Assembly (NCBI RefSeq): GCF_932526225.1
Contig: NC_064048.1
Coordinates: 2,557,597 to 2,621,596, forward strand
Length of the DNA stretch: 64,000 nucleotides
Source: Nematostella vectensis
Lineage: Eukaryota; Cnidaria; Anthozoa; Actiniaria; Edwardsiidae
Reading direction: 5' to 3'
Part shown: positions 12,033-23,454 of the stretch, one piece after another
Numbering within the stretch: position 1 is the stretch's first letter
Layout of the letters: the number at the start of each line of letters is the position of its first letter
Made by a program: the position numbers and the translations under genes
The notes under the pieces: generated by a model
What the model saw: the letters and a program-made list of their open reading frames with translations, nothing else
What the model was told of the DNA's origin: nothing
The model's database searches: none

Positions 12033-12930
12033 CTAGGCATATGTAGATTGTGCTCGGCAACTTTAAGGGAAACTTTTGGCGTTTTCAGCAACTTTACTAA
12101 GGACCAGCAACCTAGGGCAACTTTTGCCTTTCTTTGCAACTTTTGAGCAACAAATTGGTATTAAATCGATCCAAACCATAAAAAAGTTCGCTATTTCATC
12201 TAAAAATGGCCCTGGACAGTCCTCACTCGTTTTACGTGTGCACACGAAATCTGGACAGCGGCTATTATAACGGGCGTTTAAATATCCAGCGGTTATATCG
12301 AGGTTGCAAGGGACGCTGGGGCAACTCTCATTAAACCCACAAGCGCATCGATCTCTAGGAAACCTAAAATCTGCGTGAATGAAGGGAAAATAAGGCAACG
12401 AAAGAGCAGCGGTCAATCGACTTCGACAAATGCAACATGCGCTACGGATCGTGTGATAGAGTTTCCAAAACAGCATTGCGTGTAGCGAGGCTTGCTCGAT
12501 CAGTATAGGCTGTGAACTTTATCACTGCCTTAAGCATCATGGAGTATATTATATATGATGTAAATACTGCATTTAACAACATGATGCCTATCCAAGTGAA
12601 CTTTGACTAGTTAGAAAATTTACTAGAGAATACGTATCCTATTTATTGTTGAGTTAAAAGAGATTGATTGACAAATGTATTTATATTTTAATGATTAATT
12701 TAACATATTTTAATGCCGATTGGAGAAAATTGTTAATGAAATTGTTGAAATGAAGACAAGCAAACAAATATGTTTAGAGCATTTATCCAGAACAAACGAC
12801 TCTAGAGAGCAAACAACTTTTTTAAATTCTGGTGGCAACTTTTGGATATATTAGCAACTTTAAAGCAACTTTTGGCCATATTTTCAAGCAACTTTTCCCA
12901 AATTTACTAGCACGATCTACACATGCCTAG
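12033..12930. mobile_element. Non-autonomous DNA transposon, 898 bp
   Basis: The left end begins ctaggcatatgtagat and the right end is atctacacatgcctag, so the termini are inverted repeats. The hexamer tcagga directly flanks both ends (12027-12032 and 12931-12936), consistent with a target-site duplication. Sub-terminal regions carry repeated gcaactttt motifs. The interior encodes no recognisable transposase. Confidence 0.7.
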
Positions 12931-13605
12931 TCAGGACAAAATAAATAGAAATGAAAAATAGTTATAACATCAAACCTATGCTGCACCTCTAATAATGCTG
13001 CTGTGGCAAATATTTTTCTCTTCTTATCATGTTTGTATTTTTTTTTATTTCCTTTTTGCTGTTATTGTTTATAGGTGGTGTAAACGGACCAATACCCAGG
13101 ATTTTTTTTTTGGGGGGGGGGGAGGGGGTGCACAATCCGAAAAAGTGGACCAAAATTTCTCCGTGGGTGGTGGTGGTGGTGGGGGGGGGGGGGGGTTCAG
13201 ATAAAAATCTGACCAAAAGGAAACAAAGGTTTTTCTAATTTCTTTCCTATGTCGCTCGTTTTCTTTGCTTCACATCAAAGCCAAGTTGTTGAACGAGCGA
13301 CACAAAACGGGCAATATCTCAAAACATTCCGTCAAATTACGATTCGAGTGATTTTTTTATTCTGTTGTTGTTGTTGTTGTTGTTTTATTTTTACACGAGC
13401 TTCATCTCTGAGGGCTTCTGCTGAATGTTGGGGTTCTTATAAGCTAATATACAGTAAGCTACTGCGGTTTTCGATACTTTGCCGACGCCGACGATTTCCA
13501 ACAGGTCAATAGCATTCTCTCATTCAAAATCCTTGAAGCATTTTCATTGGCTAGTCTTGTAATTTATGTCAGTTTGAACGACGGAAGCTAGAAAGCAGTC
13601 AACAG

Positions 13606-13798
13606 CAGGGCCGTAGCAGGGGGTGGGACACTGGGGCATGTGACCCCCCCCCCCCCAAAAAAAAAAAAAATAAATAAAAATTCCAAAAATTATAAGGGAA
13701 TGACCAGTAGGGGCGTGGCGGTGCCCCCCCCCCCCCCAATATTTTCTTAATGTTTCTGTGTTGTGCCCCCCAGTCTTACATGACCTGCTACGGCTCTG
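13606..13798. mobile_element. Poly-C-containing MITE, copy 1
   Basis: The ends are cagggccgtagcagg and cctgctacggctctg. The body carries ggggcactggggcatgtg, poly-C runs, aatgaccagtaggggcgtgg, then the segment aatattttcttaatg. Related copies lie at about 15061-15200 (truncated), 25150-25297 and 31821-31994. The C runs differ in length between copies, as expected from slippage. Confidence 0.7.
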
Positions 13799-13965
13799 AA
13801 CAGTTAAATTTTGTTCATGCGAACTCACATATATTGAAAAGTGCATTAAAAATTCCAACAAGGTCTATAAGCTGGCCCTTTAATTTCTGTTGTTGCTACA
13901 AGTTCATATTCTATGATTAAGGTAGACAAGCAAGTCTCGTGTTAAAAGACTTCAAACTGAAATGA

Positions 13966-14476
13966 TGAACACACTAAGATCATGGACACACTAAAATATA
14001 GATCATGGACACACTTAAATATAGATCATGGACGCACTAAAATATAGATCATGGACACACTTAAATATAGATCATGGACACACTTAAATATAGATCATGG
14101 ACACACTTAAATATAGATCATGGACGCACTAAAATATAGATCATGGACGCACTAAAATATAGATCATGGGCGCACTAAAATATAGATCATGGACGCACTA
14201 AAATATAGATCATGGACGCACTAAAATATAGATCATGGACACACTTAAATATAGATCATGGACGCACTAAAATATAGATCATGGACACACTAAAATATAG
14301 ATCATGGTCACACTTAAATATAGATCATGGACGCACTAAAATATAGATCATGGACGCACTAAAATATAGATCATGGACGCACTAAAATATAGATCATGGA
14401 CGCACTAAAATATAGATCATGGACGCACTAAAATATAGATCATGGACGCACTAAAATATAGATCATGGACGCACTA
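13966..14476. repeat. 23-bp minisatellite, about 22 units
   Basis: The unit is gatcatggacgcactaaaa followed by tata. The main alternative form has acacactt in place of gcactaaa-type sequence. Copies are head to tail with few changes. Its right edge abuts an imperfect inverted-repeat element (14475-14688). Confidence 0.95.
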
Positions 14477-14688
14477 GAGGCGTTCGTTTTTTTCCCTATC
14501 ATTCTGGAATGGGAATGGTTGGTAGAGAATGTTCAGAATGGCATTCGAGTCGTTCTGCTACAGGTAGCAAAGAGGGTGGAATGACCTTCATTACATTCCG
14601 TAATGGGAACGCGGGATAAACGAACACGCGCTTTTTCTATTCTAATCATTCTTATTCCGGAATCACGAGTAAAAAAACGCGCCCTAAG
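14475..14688. mobile_element. Possible MITE next to the minisatellite
   Basis: The left end, gaggcgttcgttttttt, is an imperfect inverted repeat of the right end, aaaaaaacgcgccctaag. The interior has repeated ggaatg and cattcc motifs and no coding potential. The boundaries are uncertain. Confidence 0.35.
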
Positions 14689-14757
14689 ATAGAGATAATT
14701 ATTATTGAAACACTAAGTGATCACCCGCTAGAGATATATCATAGACAAACTATTTAA

Positions 14758-17700
14758 TCAGGGCCAGTCATTCGGCCTCGCCATCTCATATTTTGCTTTC
14801 AGGTCGATGGTGCCTTCAACAGGTTTTCTCAAATCGACAAGCACATTTCTGTTTTCATTCGCTATCATCTCCACGTCCTGTAACTCCACATCCTTGTAAA
14901 AGCCCTGTCTGATGTACATCCAGTCTTTACCTGACTCCTCCCTTAGTTCAAAAGTACATCCTAGAACATAACATTCTATTAAAATAATAATTCAAAAGGG
15001 ACTTTGATTGCATGCTCTGCTTTGTTGTTGTTTACAAAATAAAAGATCACCATCCAAAACCAGGGCCGTAGCAGGAAGTGGGGCACTGGGGGCATGTGCA
15101 CCACCAAAATATTAAAAAAATATATCCAGTAGGGGTGTGGCATTGCCCCAATATTTTCATAATGTATCTGTTTTGTGACCCCCCCCCCCCCTTTGAAAAC
15201 ATAGCTTCATGTTTAGCGAGCCATCAATCGTTACAAATTTTCTACAATAAAGTTGGAAATAAAAGAGAAATATCTTGTGTTTTCTCCCTGAAGAAATTAA
15301 ATACATTTTTTCGATTACCTTGAGCTTAATTTGATGATATGATTTGGTAAACGACTGTTTGCCTGAGTGTTCTCTACGACTATTGCAAAGAGAGCTTCCG
15401 ATGATGTGATGTCGAAGGACAATTTACCATGGCCATTTTATATATATACCTATTTCAATAAAAGCTGTTAGTGCGAATGGCAATTGCCAAATGGCAGTTC
15501 TACGACCGGAGGTATTCATGGCTAGCAATTAGATAAATACATTAATAAATTCAAGCGATTTCAGAACCATATATTTATTATATGGAATGGATAGCCGTAT
15601 GTTTTATTTATATTGGAACACATATTTTGGGATCCATTTGTCCTTTCGGTCATAGAACTGCCATTGGTCAATGGCCATTTGCCATTTGCACTGACGAAGT
15701 CTTTTGAAATAGGTGTATATTCCACATAATATCTTTCTCACATCCATCTCACATGCTATTATTGACCATAAGGGTTTCAAATCATTATTCCATGACTATG
15801 ATGTTAAAAACCACATGAAACTAAGAGACAATTGGTCTTTTTCACACAAATTTTCACACAAGCCACATACCTGTATTTATGATTGTTGTCATAAGATCTT
15901 CTGTCAGGATGACTGTGTCATTTCCACCGCCCATATTTACAAATAGATACGGGACTGCGTTGGCGGCCGGTTTGAGGAACCGGATGTACTCATCCCCACC
16001 ATTCCCGTATGGACGGTTGACGAATTCAAAATCTGGCAGCTTCTGGTTAGATGACGTGTCAACCTGAAAATGATAAAGCGCAAATGCAGATGTAGAATTG
16101 ATTTTGATGGTTATTGCTATTTAATGATATTAAACACATATTAAAAGAGTTGCCCTTTAAAAATCCATTTGCGCATGTGCGCTTACAACACAGGTAGCCC
16201 ATGACTAAGAGGATAAAGCACAGGTACCCCATAGCGTACAACACCAACACAGGTAGCCCCTATAATGTTCTATACTATTCCAGTGCATGGTAACAATGAT
16301 AGACGATGGTGATGGTGGTGATGATGATTGTGATGATGACGATGGTGGTAATGGTGATGGTGATAGTGATGATTGTGATGACGAAACGTACACATCAAAC
16401 ACATCAGAATCGTTAAAGCTTAAAAGTGGGAAATACCTTCTTTGCCATTGTCATGTCGAATGTCTTCACAGGATTTTTTTTCTTTAGACTGTAGACACAG
16501 TCATGGTAGGAATCGGTTTGGTAAATGGACACCTTTGGTTCCGTGAGGGATTGGAAACGAATAGACCGCCTACGATCATTAACTCTGAATTTCAAGATCT
16601 GGAATCAAAAAGCAAAAGCTAAAAAAAAAAGAACATGAATGATGTTCATTATCATTTTCTTTAAAATTATTACCATTCTCTCGGGTGTTTTCTATGGAAC
16701 ATTCGTTTGTTAATTATATTAACGCACTTAGTGTCTGGCGTAAATGCATTTTATTTACTATTATAAATTGGCAGGGTGTCAAGGAATTAGGTTTGAGTCC
16801 CGTCTTTGGCCACTGTTTATCACAAATCCGTTCCCGTTCAAAACCCAGGAGAAATTAAGAAATTGAGAAATCACTAGTTTCGTGATATGATTAAGGATAT
16901 GAAGGCTTGCTCAATGTGAGTTATTCAGTACTTACTTGTCCCTCATCAGTCCAATCGAAGTTTTTGATGGTAATCTTATTATAACTGCAAACTACGAGCT
17001 CAGGCTGCTTTCCTGAAAGTTTGTAGCTCTCAGATGAATCAACAAGTTCATAGTACTTAAAGTCAGATCCGCTGAACATAAATGATGATGCATCGAGCAT
17101 GTACTTGTTTGCTCCTTCTGTCTGTTCCACGTAGAAGGCTGTCCTGTCCAACTCTATGAGGTCATCATAGGAGCTGCCGATGATCATGTTGATCGGCCCT
17201 GTTATTGTACCAAACTTGTGGAGTATATCAGGGGAGTACCAAAGGCCAACATGATTGGTTTTAGCGCTGAAGAATGCTCCAGTAATGCTATGGACACTGT
17301 CTTTCGGTGTTTTGAGGTTGGAGAACGAAATCGTGTTCAGGGCTTCGCAAGCTTCGCATGTATCAATCGTAAGGGTGTTTTCATCAAAGTACCTTGTAGG
17401 CTGTCCGATGGGACCGTTAATGTGGATGGTATCATTTCCACCACCTAGACCAAGGATTAATCAATGTTCCTGTAAGAACTATGCAATCTAATGGCAAGTG
17501 CATGCTGGTATGTCAAAAATACCTTTGTTATTTGTAGAAATTTGATTGGCCAGGACAAAATATTAAAGCATAAGATACACATAGCACAACAAGATTTGTA
17601 ATAAATCTTAAGATTCTGGTTATAGGATTAATTATTATGAATTTGCAGAAAAAAAAGAAGAAAACTAAAAAATAAGAAAACAAGCAAATATAGATTCTTG

Positions 17701-20700
17701 CAGCCCGCCAAAGTGAAACACCCCTGTACTAAGGTGCCATTGCAAATAGCAGTTCGTGGCCCCATTTTTACAGCCGATTTCGATGTATCGCGATGCCCTA
17801 ATTTTAAGATTTTTGTTTGAGCAATTCTTTTCCGTCAATCAAAAGTTGGGGTCGGGGGCTATGTAAATCATGTGTTGCTCGCGGCTGGAACGAGTATGTT
17901 GTGATTCTGGTGCCTTCTCGAACATTTCTATTATGACCAAAAGAAAGTCCCCCCTCTTTATGACTATGACTATAACAAAGAAATCGTGTAAAAACGACGG
18001 GAACTACGGTACCTGTCCTTTGATTACCCACAATGCATTGCGAAATACTGAGTGTCAGGCGATTTTACTTCCCGGTATATACTTCATAGGGAACGATAAG
18101 AGGGCCTGACCTTCGGGCTATCCATAAATTAACGATAAAAAGCACCCTGGAATCAAAAAGCGATACACACATGCGTAAAATAATATTTCCTATCTACTTT
18201 TCACCATTTGTTGGAGGAAAATTTTATTTGGCCCTATTTTGTGTGATTTTTACTTTTAGCCTTGTTTCCATGCCAGACGCAAAAAATAAGAATTTTGAAA
18301 TTGAAATATTTTACAGAAAGCTATCGATTCAGAAAGGCGATCATAACTTTTTTGTAATACCTTGGTATATTCTACAAATCGGCCCATGGACTATATAGAG
18401 TATCGCCGTAGGCCAGGGAGGTTGAAGTGGTTCAGCGGTAAGGACGAATTGTCTATTTAAAATCATAGTCCAAGACGGCGAAAGGTATAATTGTTTTAGA
18501 ATTAACCAACAAGAGTTTTGCTGCTTGTCTTTTCGGAACTTCAAAAAAGTCGTTTCTCAGAGCCATAATATGAGGCAAAGCTCGCAGGCTGAGTATTAAT
18601 TTGCATAGGCTTCGTCCCCAACTATTGTTTGACGGAATAGAATTGCCAAAACAAAAAACAAATATTTGAACTGGGGCATCGCGATACTTCGAATTCGGCT
18701 GTAAACCCAGTGTCCAACCCTATGGTCAAAGACAAAATTCACATGTCTTGGGCGCATCTTTTTTAGCCAATTTTCCCTTTAAATGATGTCTACGGTGACG
18801 TATTATTTACTTCATGTTTTAGCGTTTTACAAATATGAAGATAACAACTAGTTATTTGTTGACGTCCCTAAAATCACATACCTGTATCAATGTTTATCTT
18901 CTGCCCAATTTCCAGATTCCAGAAGTCTCCAATCATGACGAAGTCGGCATATTTGTGATGTAAATATCTGTACGTCCTAATATCAGCACCCCTTAGCTTG
19001 TAGTTGCCATTCCCTGCGAGCTTAGTATCAAGGATTACGAAAGTGCCATCAAGAATAGACTCTCTGACTAGCACATACCCTTCCCATTCACTGCCCACGT
19101 TTCCATTATTTCCATGCACAATTTTAGCGCCTGCATCATAGTTAGCTGTATCATCTCGTGTTAACTTAAGAGGATTGGTGTTTTGAGTAGTTTCTCGTAT
19201 CTGCATTAAAGCTGGATTGCTCTCGTAGAAATCGTGGCATTTGTATTCTGAAAAAAATAAGATCAATCAGGGCCGTAGCCAGTATTTTTAATAGGAGGGG
19301 TCCCAAAAAGGCCCTTATAAGACATTTTCCCCTGTATTTTAAGTAATATCTCATATATTTACTGTATTTTTGGCTGTGGAAGGGGGGGGGGGGCTGCACC
19401 TGGCTACGCCCCGACACGACAGTTGATTAGCTTTTCCTTGTTAATGATGGTTTGTGACCGCGACCTTGGTGCGGACCTTTGAGAGGAAAAATAAAACCTC
19501 CTTTTATCGTTTCCGGGTATATACTTCAAAGGAGACGATAAGAGGGCATGGCATTCAAAAATCAAGGGACGATCTTATCCTTGGAAACCTCTAGGTCTTT
19601 CTCTAGAGAAAGTCGTGAGAGAAACTGAAAACTGAAGAGAGCCCCTGGGTTTTCGAGGATGGATTCTACTGTGGATATTTTAAAACGTGCGCAGGGTGTG
19701 CACGCATCCTGGCGGCCTAAAAAGTGGGTCATTCCTTATTAAGAAATCTACAAATACTACGCCTTTTCCATATGATACTTATGACTGCAAACCCCCCCCC
19801 CCCCCCCTTCCCCCCACCCAATCCTAGGTTTGCGCCTGTTTTTAGAGTAACTTACCTTTCGGGAACCTGTCAAGATATTCCTTTGAATGCTTCAACTCTT
19901 CATACCAAGCCTCCTTTAGTTGGATCAGAGGGTCTATACTGGCACCCTGGTTACAGCAAGGGTCTTGATACACGAGTTCTACAATGGTCCCCGCCAGACC
20001 AAGACAAGCACTGAGAGCGCCCAGAGCGAGAAGACCTACTCCGCCGGTTACTACGCCAAATGCTACGGCGGCTACTGTTGCGAGGCCCACGACACCTGCA
20101 ACAACATTAGCGGTGGAGAAATGGATTAACGCATGTCACATTTTGAACGTTAGGGGAGCCTAAGTGGCGGAGTTGGCAGAGCTTCGTTCATTTTAACCAA
20201 ATCATCACATTTCTCTTTACCTTCAACATTTGGTAAGCCACAAATAATCAATAATTGGCAGAAAAAGTGGCAGGGCAGCTGCAAACAATATTCGACGTTT
20301 TTCTGATATTACTTGACGTTTCTATTTGGAAAGGGGATTTTATTATTTGTGCTTAAGGGGACCACGGACTTTTTATAAAAGTGGTTTACACGAATTTGCG
20401 AGTAAATGATTTCAGATTTTGAAATATTAAAAACAATCGCGATCTTGATGTAAGATGTAATGATGTAAGAAAAATTATCCGGGAGGGATTTAGGAAAATA
20501 AAATGACCAAAATAACATGATGATTTGAAGGAAACTGCCCCCCCCCTCCCCCCTTACACCTTCAAATCCTAGGTGTCTCGCCCGATTCTTGTTACTTACT
20601 TGAGGCTATTCCAAGGCTAGCGGACACTATCCCAGGTGTGTTGCCGTCCTTTATGGCGTCATATAAATCCATACTGTCAAGCCCAATACTTAAGACGTCA

Positions 20701-23454
20701 AACCACGGCCCCAGGAAATCGATATACTTGGCGACCTTTGCCCATTTCGATGCTCGGCGTAGCGTTTTCACCAAATCGTCAGAATCTGGGAGGTTTTTTA
20801 CAGTGTTTCTCAATACATCTATTGCATCGTCTTTAAGCTTTGTTGTCTGGAGGATGAATATTATGTCAGTATGCTGGTTTAGGCTCTTCTCTGCTGATTT
20901 GGAATTTCCTTGTTTTGAATTATCTAAAAGAGTCTGGGTCGAGCGCGCGGGAGACCTGTGATGTTCTAAAAAAAACGGTAGGGCCTGGGCCTGTTTCAAA
21001 ATGGCGGCCTGCAAAATCGTTATAAACACGAGTAAACCCGAATTCCTGTCAGTTGACGTGGCAGTTATTGACGAACACAGTTCTAGGGATACAAAAAACG
21101 AGAAAAGCGGATTCCTAAATATGGTATGTAATGTCCTAATAAGGAAATGACTGAGTATGCTAGAATAACGACAGTTTTCAACCTTTATAGAGCGAATTGA
21201 ATGTGTAAACAGAAACCATTTCTAACTGCCTTTTTAGCTACCAACGAAGGGTCCAACCGGAGTCGGACTCATCTCTTCCGGACGTCCCTTTAGGAATCAG
21301 CCAAAAAAGTTTCTATATCAAACAGTGCTTATTTTCTATTGAAAAATTTGATTATATTAAAATAATTTCTTTGTGCCTTTTGCCGCCACAGGTCCTTTGC
21401 ATTCCACTTCGATTAATTTAGGCTGTGTCTAAATACATCTAGTACTCATTGCAATTTGTTGTGGTTGGTAAAACTTGTGACCCCAGAGGAATCGAATTCG
21501 TCCCCAGTCTCCCTTGCCTCACCCCCAACCACAGGAATCCTAACAGAACGCCCGAGACTAGACTGTGTAATTTAAGGAAGCTGCCTCAGTTTTATTTCTA
21601 TAGCTTCGAATGCAAAAATTACACTCTTAAAAGTGTCGCACCTAAAATATGTCGGATGTTTAACTATAGATAAAATGGGATCATAAGCTCGCAGCAAATT
21701 ATAAATTGGCACACAAGAATTCCGATAGATATGCTACAATTCGACAGGTTCGGATTTTAAATGGAATATTTCTTCTTTCAGATTTTTTTTTAACTTCAAA
21801 TATGTGAGGGCAAACGTCGTGAGTTTTGTCCAAGGGGTATGATTTTAAAATAATTTTCTTCGTATAGTATGTATTTGCAAAAAACTACCAGCACATTATC
21901 CATTGTTTCGTCGCTACGGTAACTCAAATAACAACAGCTCACATATTTTCAAAAAATTCAATCCTTACTTGATAAATGGACTTAATCTTAAATTCCAAGC
22001 AAACGGAAACTGTATCCCTCTAAACATGAGCGGTGTATCTACTAGAAAACTGCAGGGAGCTTCATTTTCACTTGCCTCCGCTAAGAAATCCGTGCTACCG
22101 TATACACCATCTTTGATGGCAGTATTGTATTTTTTCCAGGCCGCAACCGCGCCGGCAAAATCCTTGTCGGCTCTTTTCTTCATATGATTCACAAAGACCA
22201 TGGTCATAGGGTTCTGTACTACAAGACCGCCGGCACCGTTCACCATGGTTAGACCGACCATTGCTCTGTACATGCTCATTTGAGCTTTCTCCTTGTCGCC
22301 TGTTGACAAATGGATATATTAAAAAATTATTTTTTTAATAGCTTTATTGGATAGGAATTTTAATATACAAAATAGATGCCGAATGGGGCCATGCGTAAAC
22401 GGGTGTACTAGGTCCATGCAGGACGTACCCCAAATGAACATATCTGAAATAAAAGTCATAATAAAGACTAATTTTGGTGGCGGCCACAGTCCAGTGCTTA
22501 GTTACGGATCTACGGGGGGGAGGGGGGGCGACAATTTGGGTCACCCACCCCCCTAGCAAAAAGCTAGATGCTTCATGTGCAAGGCAAGTCTATGTAAAAT
22601 ACATTGACATGAATGCTCACAATATAGCTTGTTTAAATCCCTCTCTTTTTGTTTGGAAATAGTGTGTGGACAATTATATTACAGAAAGAAGAAAAAAAAC
22701 CTCCCTCTACTTCAAGCTCCATACAAATGGTCAATTCCAACTACCGCTGACCCCTGCAGACGGCATGTCTTGAAGTTTCTCACACTGCACTGCGGTCATC
22801 ATTTCTCATAGCGAATAGCTAGAACTGGTGTTGCTTGTAATTTGGTTTGAATATCCGGATCTGGTGAATTTATGACGTTTTTGGAGTTGGGCTGTTTTAG
22901 GGAGTTAGGAGTGAATGGGTTAAAGAGTGGGCTTCCTGTGTTTAACATTGGGCTTCCTGTGTTACACTTTGTAGTATTTCTAAGCTTCTAAACACTCTGT
23001 GGCCTTTGGGGCCACTTAACCCTTTGTTCACCGAAATACTAGTCCAACATAGCCAGCAAATGTTTTCTTTTTCTTTTTTAGGGGGGGGAGCTGGGTTGCA
23101 GGGGGGAGGGTTGGGGAGGATGAAGTACCTGATGAAACTTTCCCTGAATGAACTGGGGATTTAATTCACTCAGGGACGAACATCATACGGGTTTCGTAGC
23201 CTACGAAACCAAGCGTCACGCCGTCATTGGATCAACGGATATATCCCTACCGTCATACCTTGTTTCATGTGGTTGAAGGCTCGGATCGAGTTTGTTCGAG
23301 CTTTGATGGCGAGGACAGTATCCTGCATTGAGATCATTTCTATTGCCCTTTCGGACATTTGCATGAGCTTGTCTGCAGCGTTGAATCTTGCGTCCGCAGG
23401 GTTCCCAAACATGGCAACCACCAGAGTCACGCACAGTAGAGCTCTCGGTGTCAT
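14758..23454 (-). CDS. Secreted protein with RTX-like Gly/Asp motifs, nine exons, function unknown
   Basis: Exons in transcript order are 23454-23259, 22299-21969, 20955-20600, 20095-19856, 19247-18882, 17444-16936, 16598-16437, 16063-15871 and 14960-14758. All have GT-AG borders and join in one frame of 852 codons, with the stop at 14758-14760. Residues 1-22 form a signal peptide ending in an A-D-A-type site. The first third is predicted helical and charged. Residues about 296-335 are a Gly/Ala/Val-rich hydrophobic stretch followed by a vicinal Cys pair. The C-terminal half carries Gly/Asp motifs resembling RTX calcium-binding repeats: GGGNDT at about 497 and 765, GSSYDDL at about 586 and GNGGDEY at about 740. 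A secreted, possibly membrane-inserting Ca-binding protein is an inference; a toxin-like role can be neither shown nor excluded. The 5' edge of exon 3 is the least certain border, because it falls in a dispersed repeat. Confidence 0.75.
15061..15200. mobile_element. Poly-C-containing MITE, truncated copy in an intron
   Basis: It begins cagggccgtagcagg and shares ggggcactgggggcatgtg, the segment aatattttcataatg and a poly-C run with the copy at 13606-13798. It lacks the far terminus. It lies in the last intron of the minus-strand secreted-protein gene. Confidence 0.55.
15441..15722. mobile_element. Foldback element in the last intron of the secreted-protein gene
   Basis: The left arm contains atacctatttcaa and aaatggcagttctacgacc; the right arm has ggtcatagaactgccatt and ttgaaataggtgtat. 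The arms are about 65 bp of imperfect inverted repeat around about 150 bp. No coding potential. Confidence 0.65.
17767..18706. mobile_element. Non-autonomous DNA element, about 940 bp, in intron 5
   Basis: The left end reads tttacagccgatttcgat then gtatcgcgatgccc. The right end carries gggcatcgcgatac then ttcgaattcggctgtaaa. These are imperfect inverted repeats of about 32 bp. The interior has only a 75-codon frame (18171-18398) with no recognisable domain. The element sits between exons 5 and 6 of the secreted-protein gene. Confidence 0.55.
19268..19412. mobile_element. MITE of the cgtagccagg family
   Basis: The ends are cagggccgtagccag and ctggctacgccccg. The interior, with gacattttcccctgtatttt and atttactgtatttttggct, matches the sequence flanking the hAT element at 54304-54333 and 56772-56881 in reverse orientation. 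It is a non-autonomous family distinct from, but similar in ends to, the poly-C MITE. Confidence 0.6.
20926..21180. mobile_element. Dispersed repeat with gagcgcgcgggagacctg core, copy 1
   Basis: The block starts tctaaaagagtctgggtc, continues gagcgcgcgggagacctgtg, and further on carries aaatatggtatgtaatg and aataaggaaatgac. Related blocks lie at 30590-30886 (opposite orientation) and 63763-64000 (same orientation, running off the window). On the minus strand its edge overlaps the 5' end of exon 3 of the secreted-protein gene, and supplies the only strong acceptor in the correct phase. Confidence 0.65.

Noticed and set aside
13029..13238. Short frames with Gly or Pro runs
   Set aside because: They are caused by homopolymer G tracts and have no conserved sequence.
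16287..16487. Asp/Gly-rich open frame
   Set aside because: It is a gat/ggt simple-sequence tract in an intron of the minus-strand secreted-protein gene, partly antisense to exon 7.
18171..18398. 75-codon frame with hydrophobic N-terminus
   Set aside because: It lies wholly in the inverted-repeat element at 17767-18706, with no conserved motif and no splice context.
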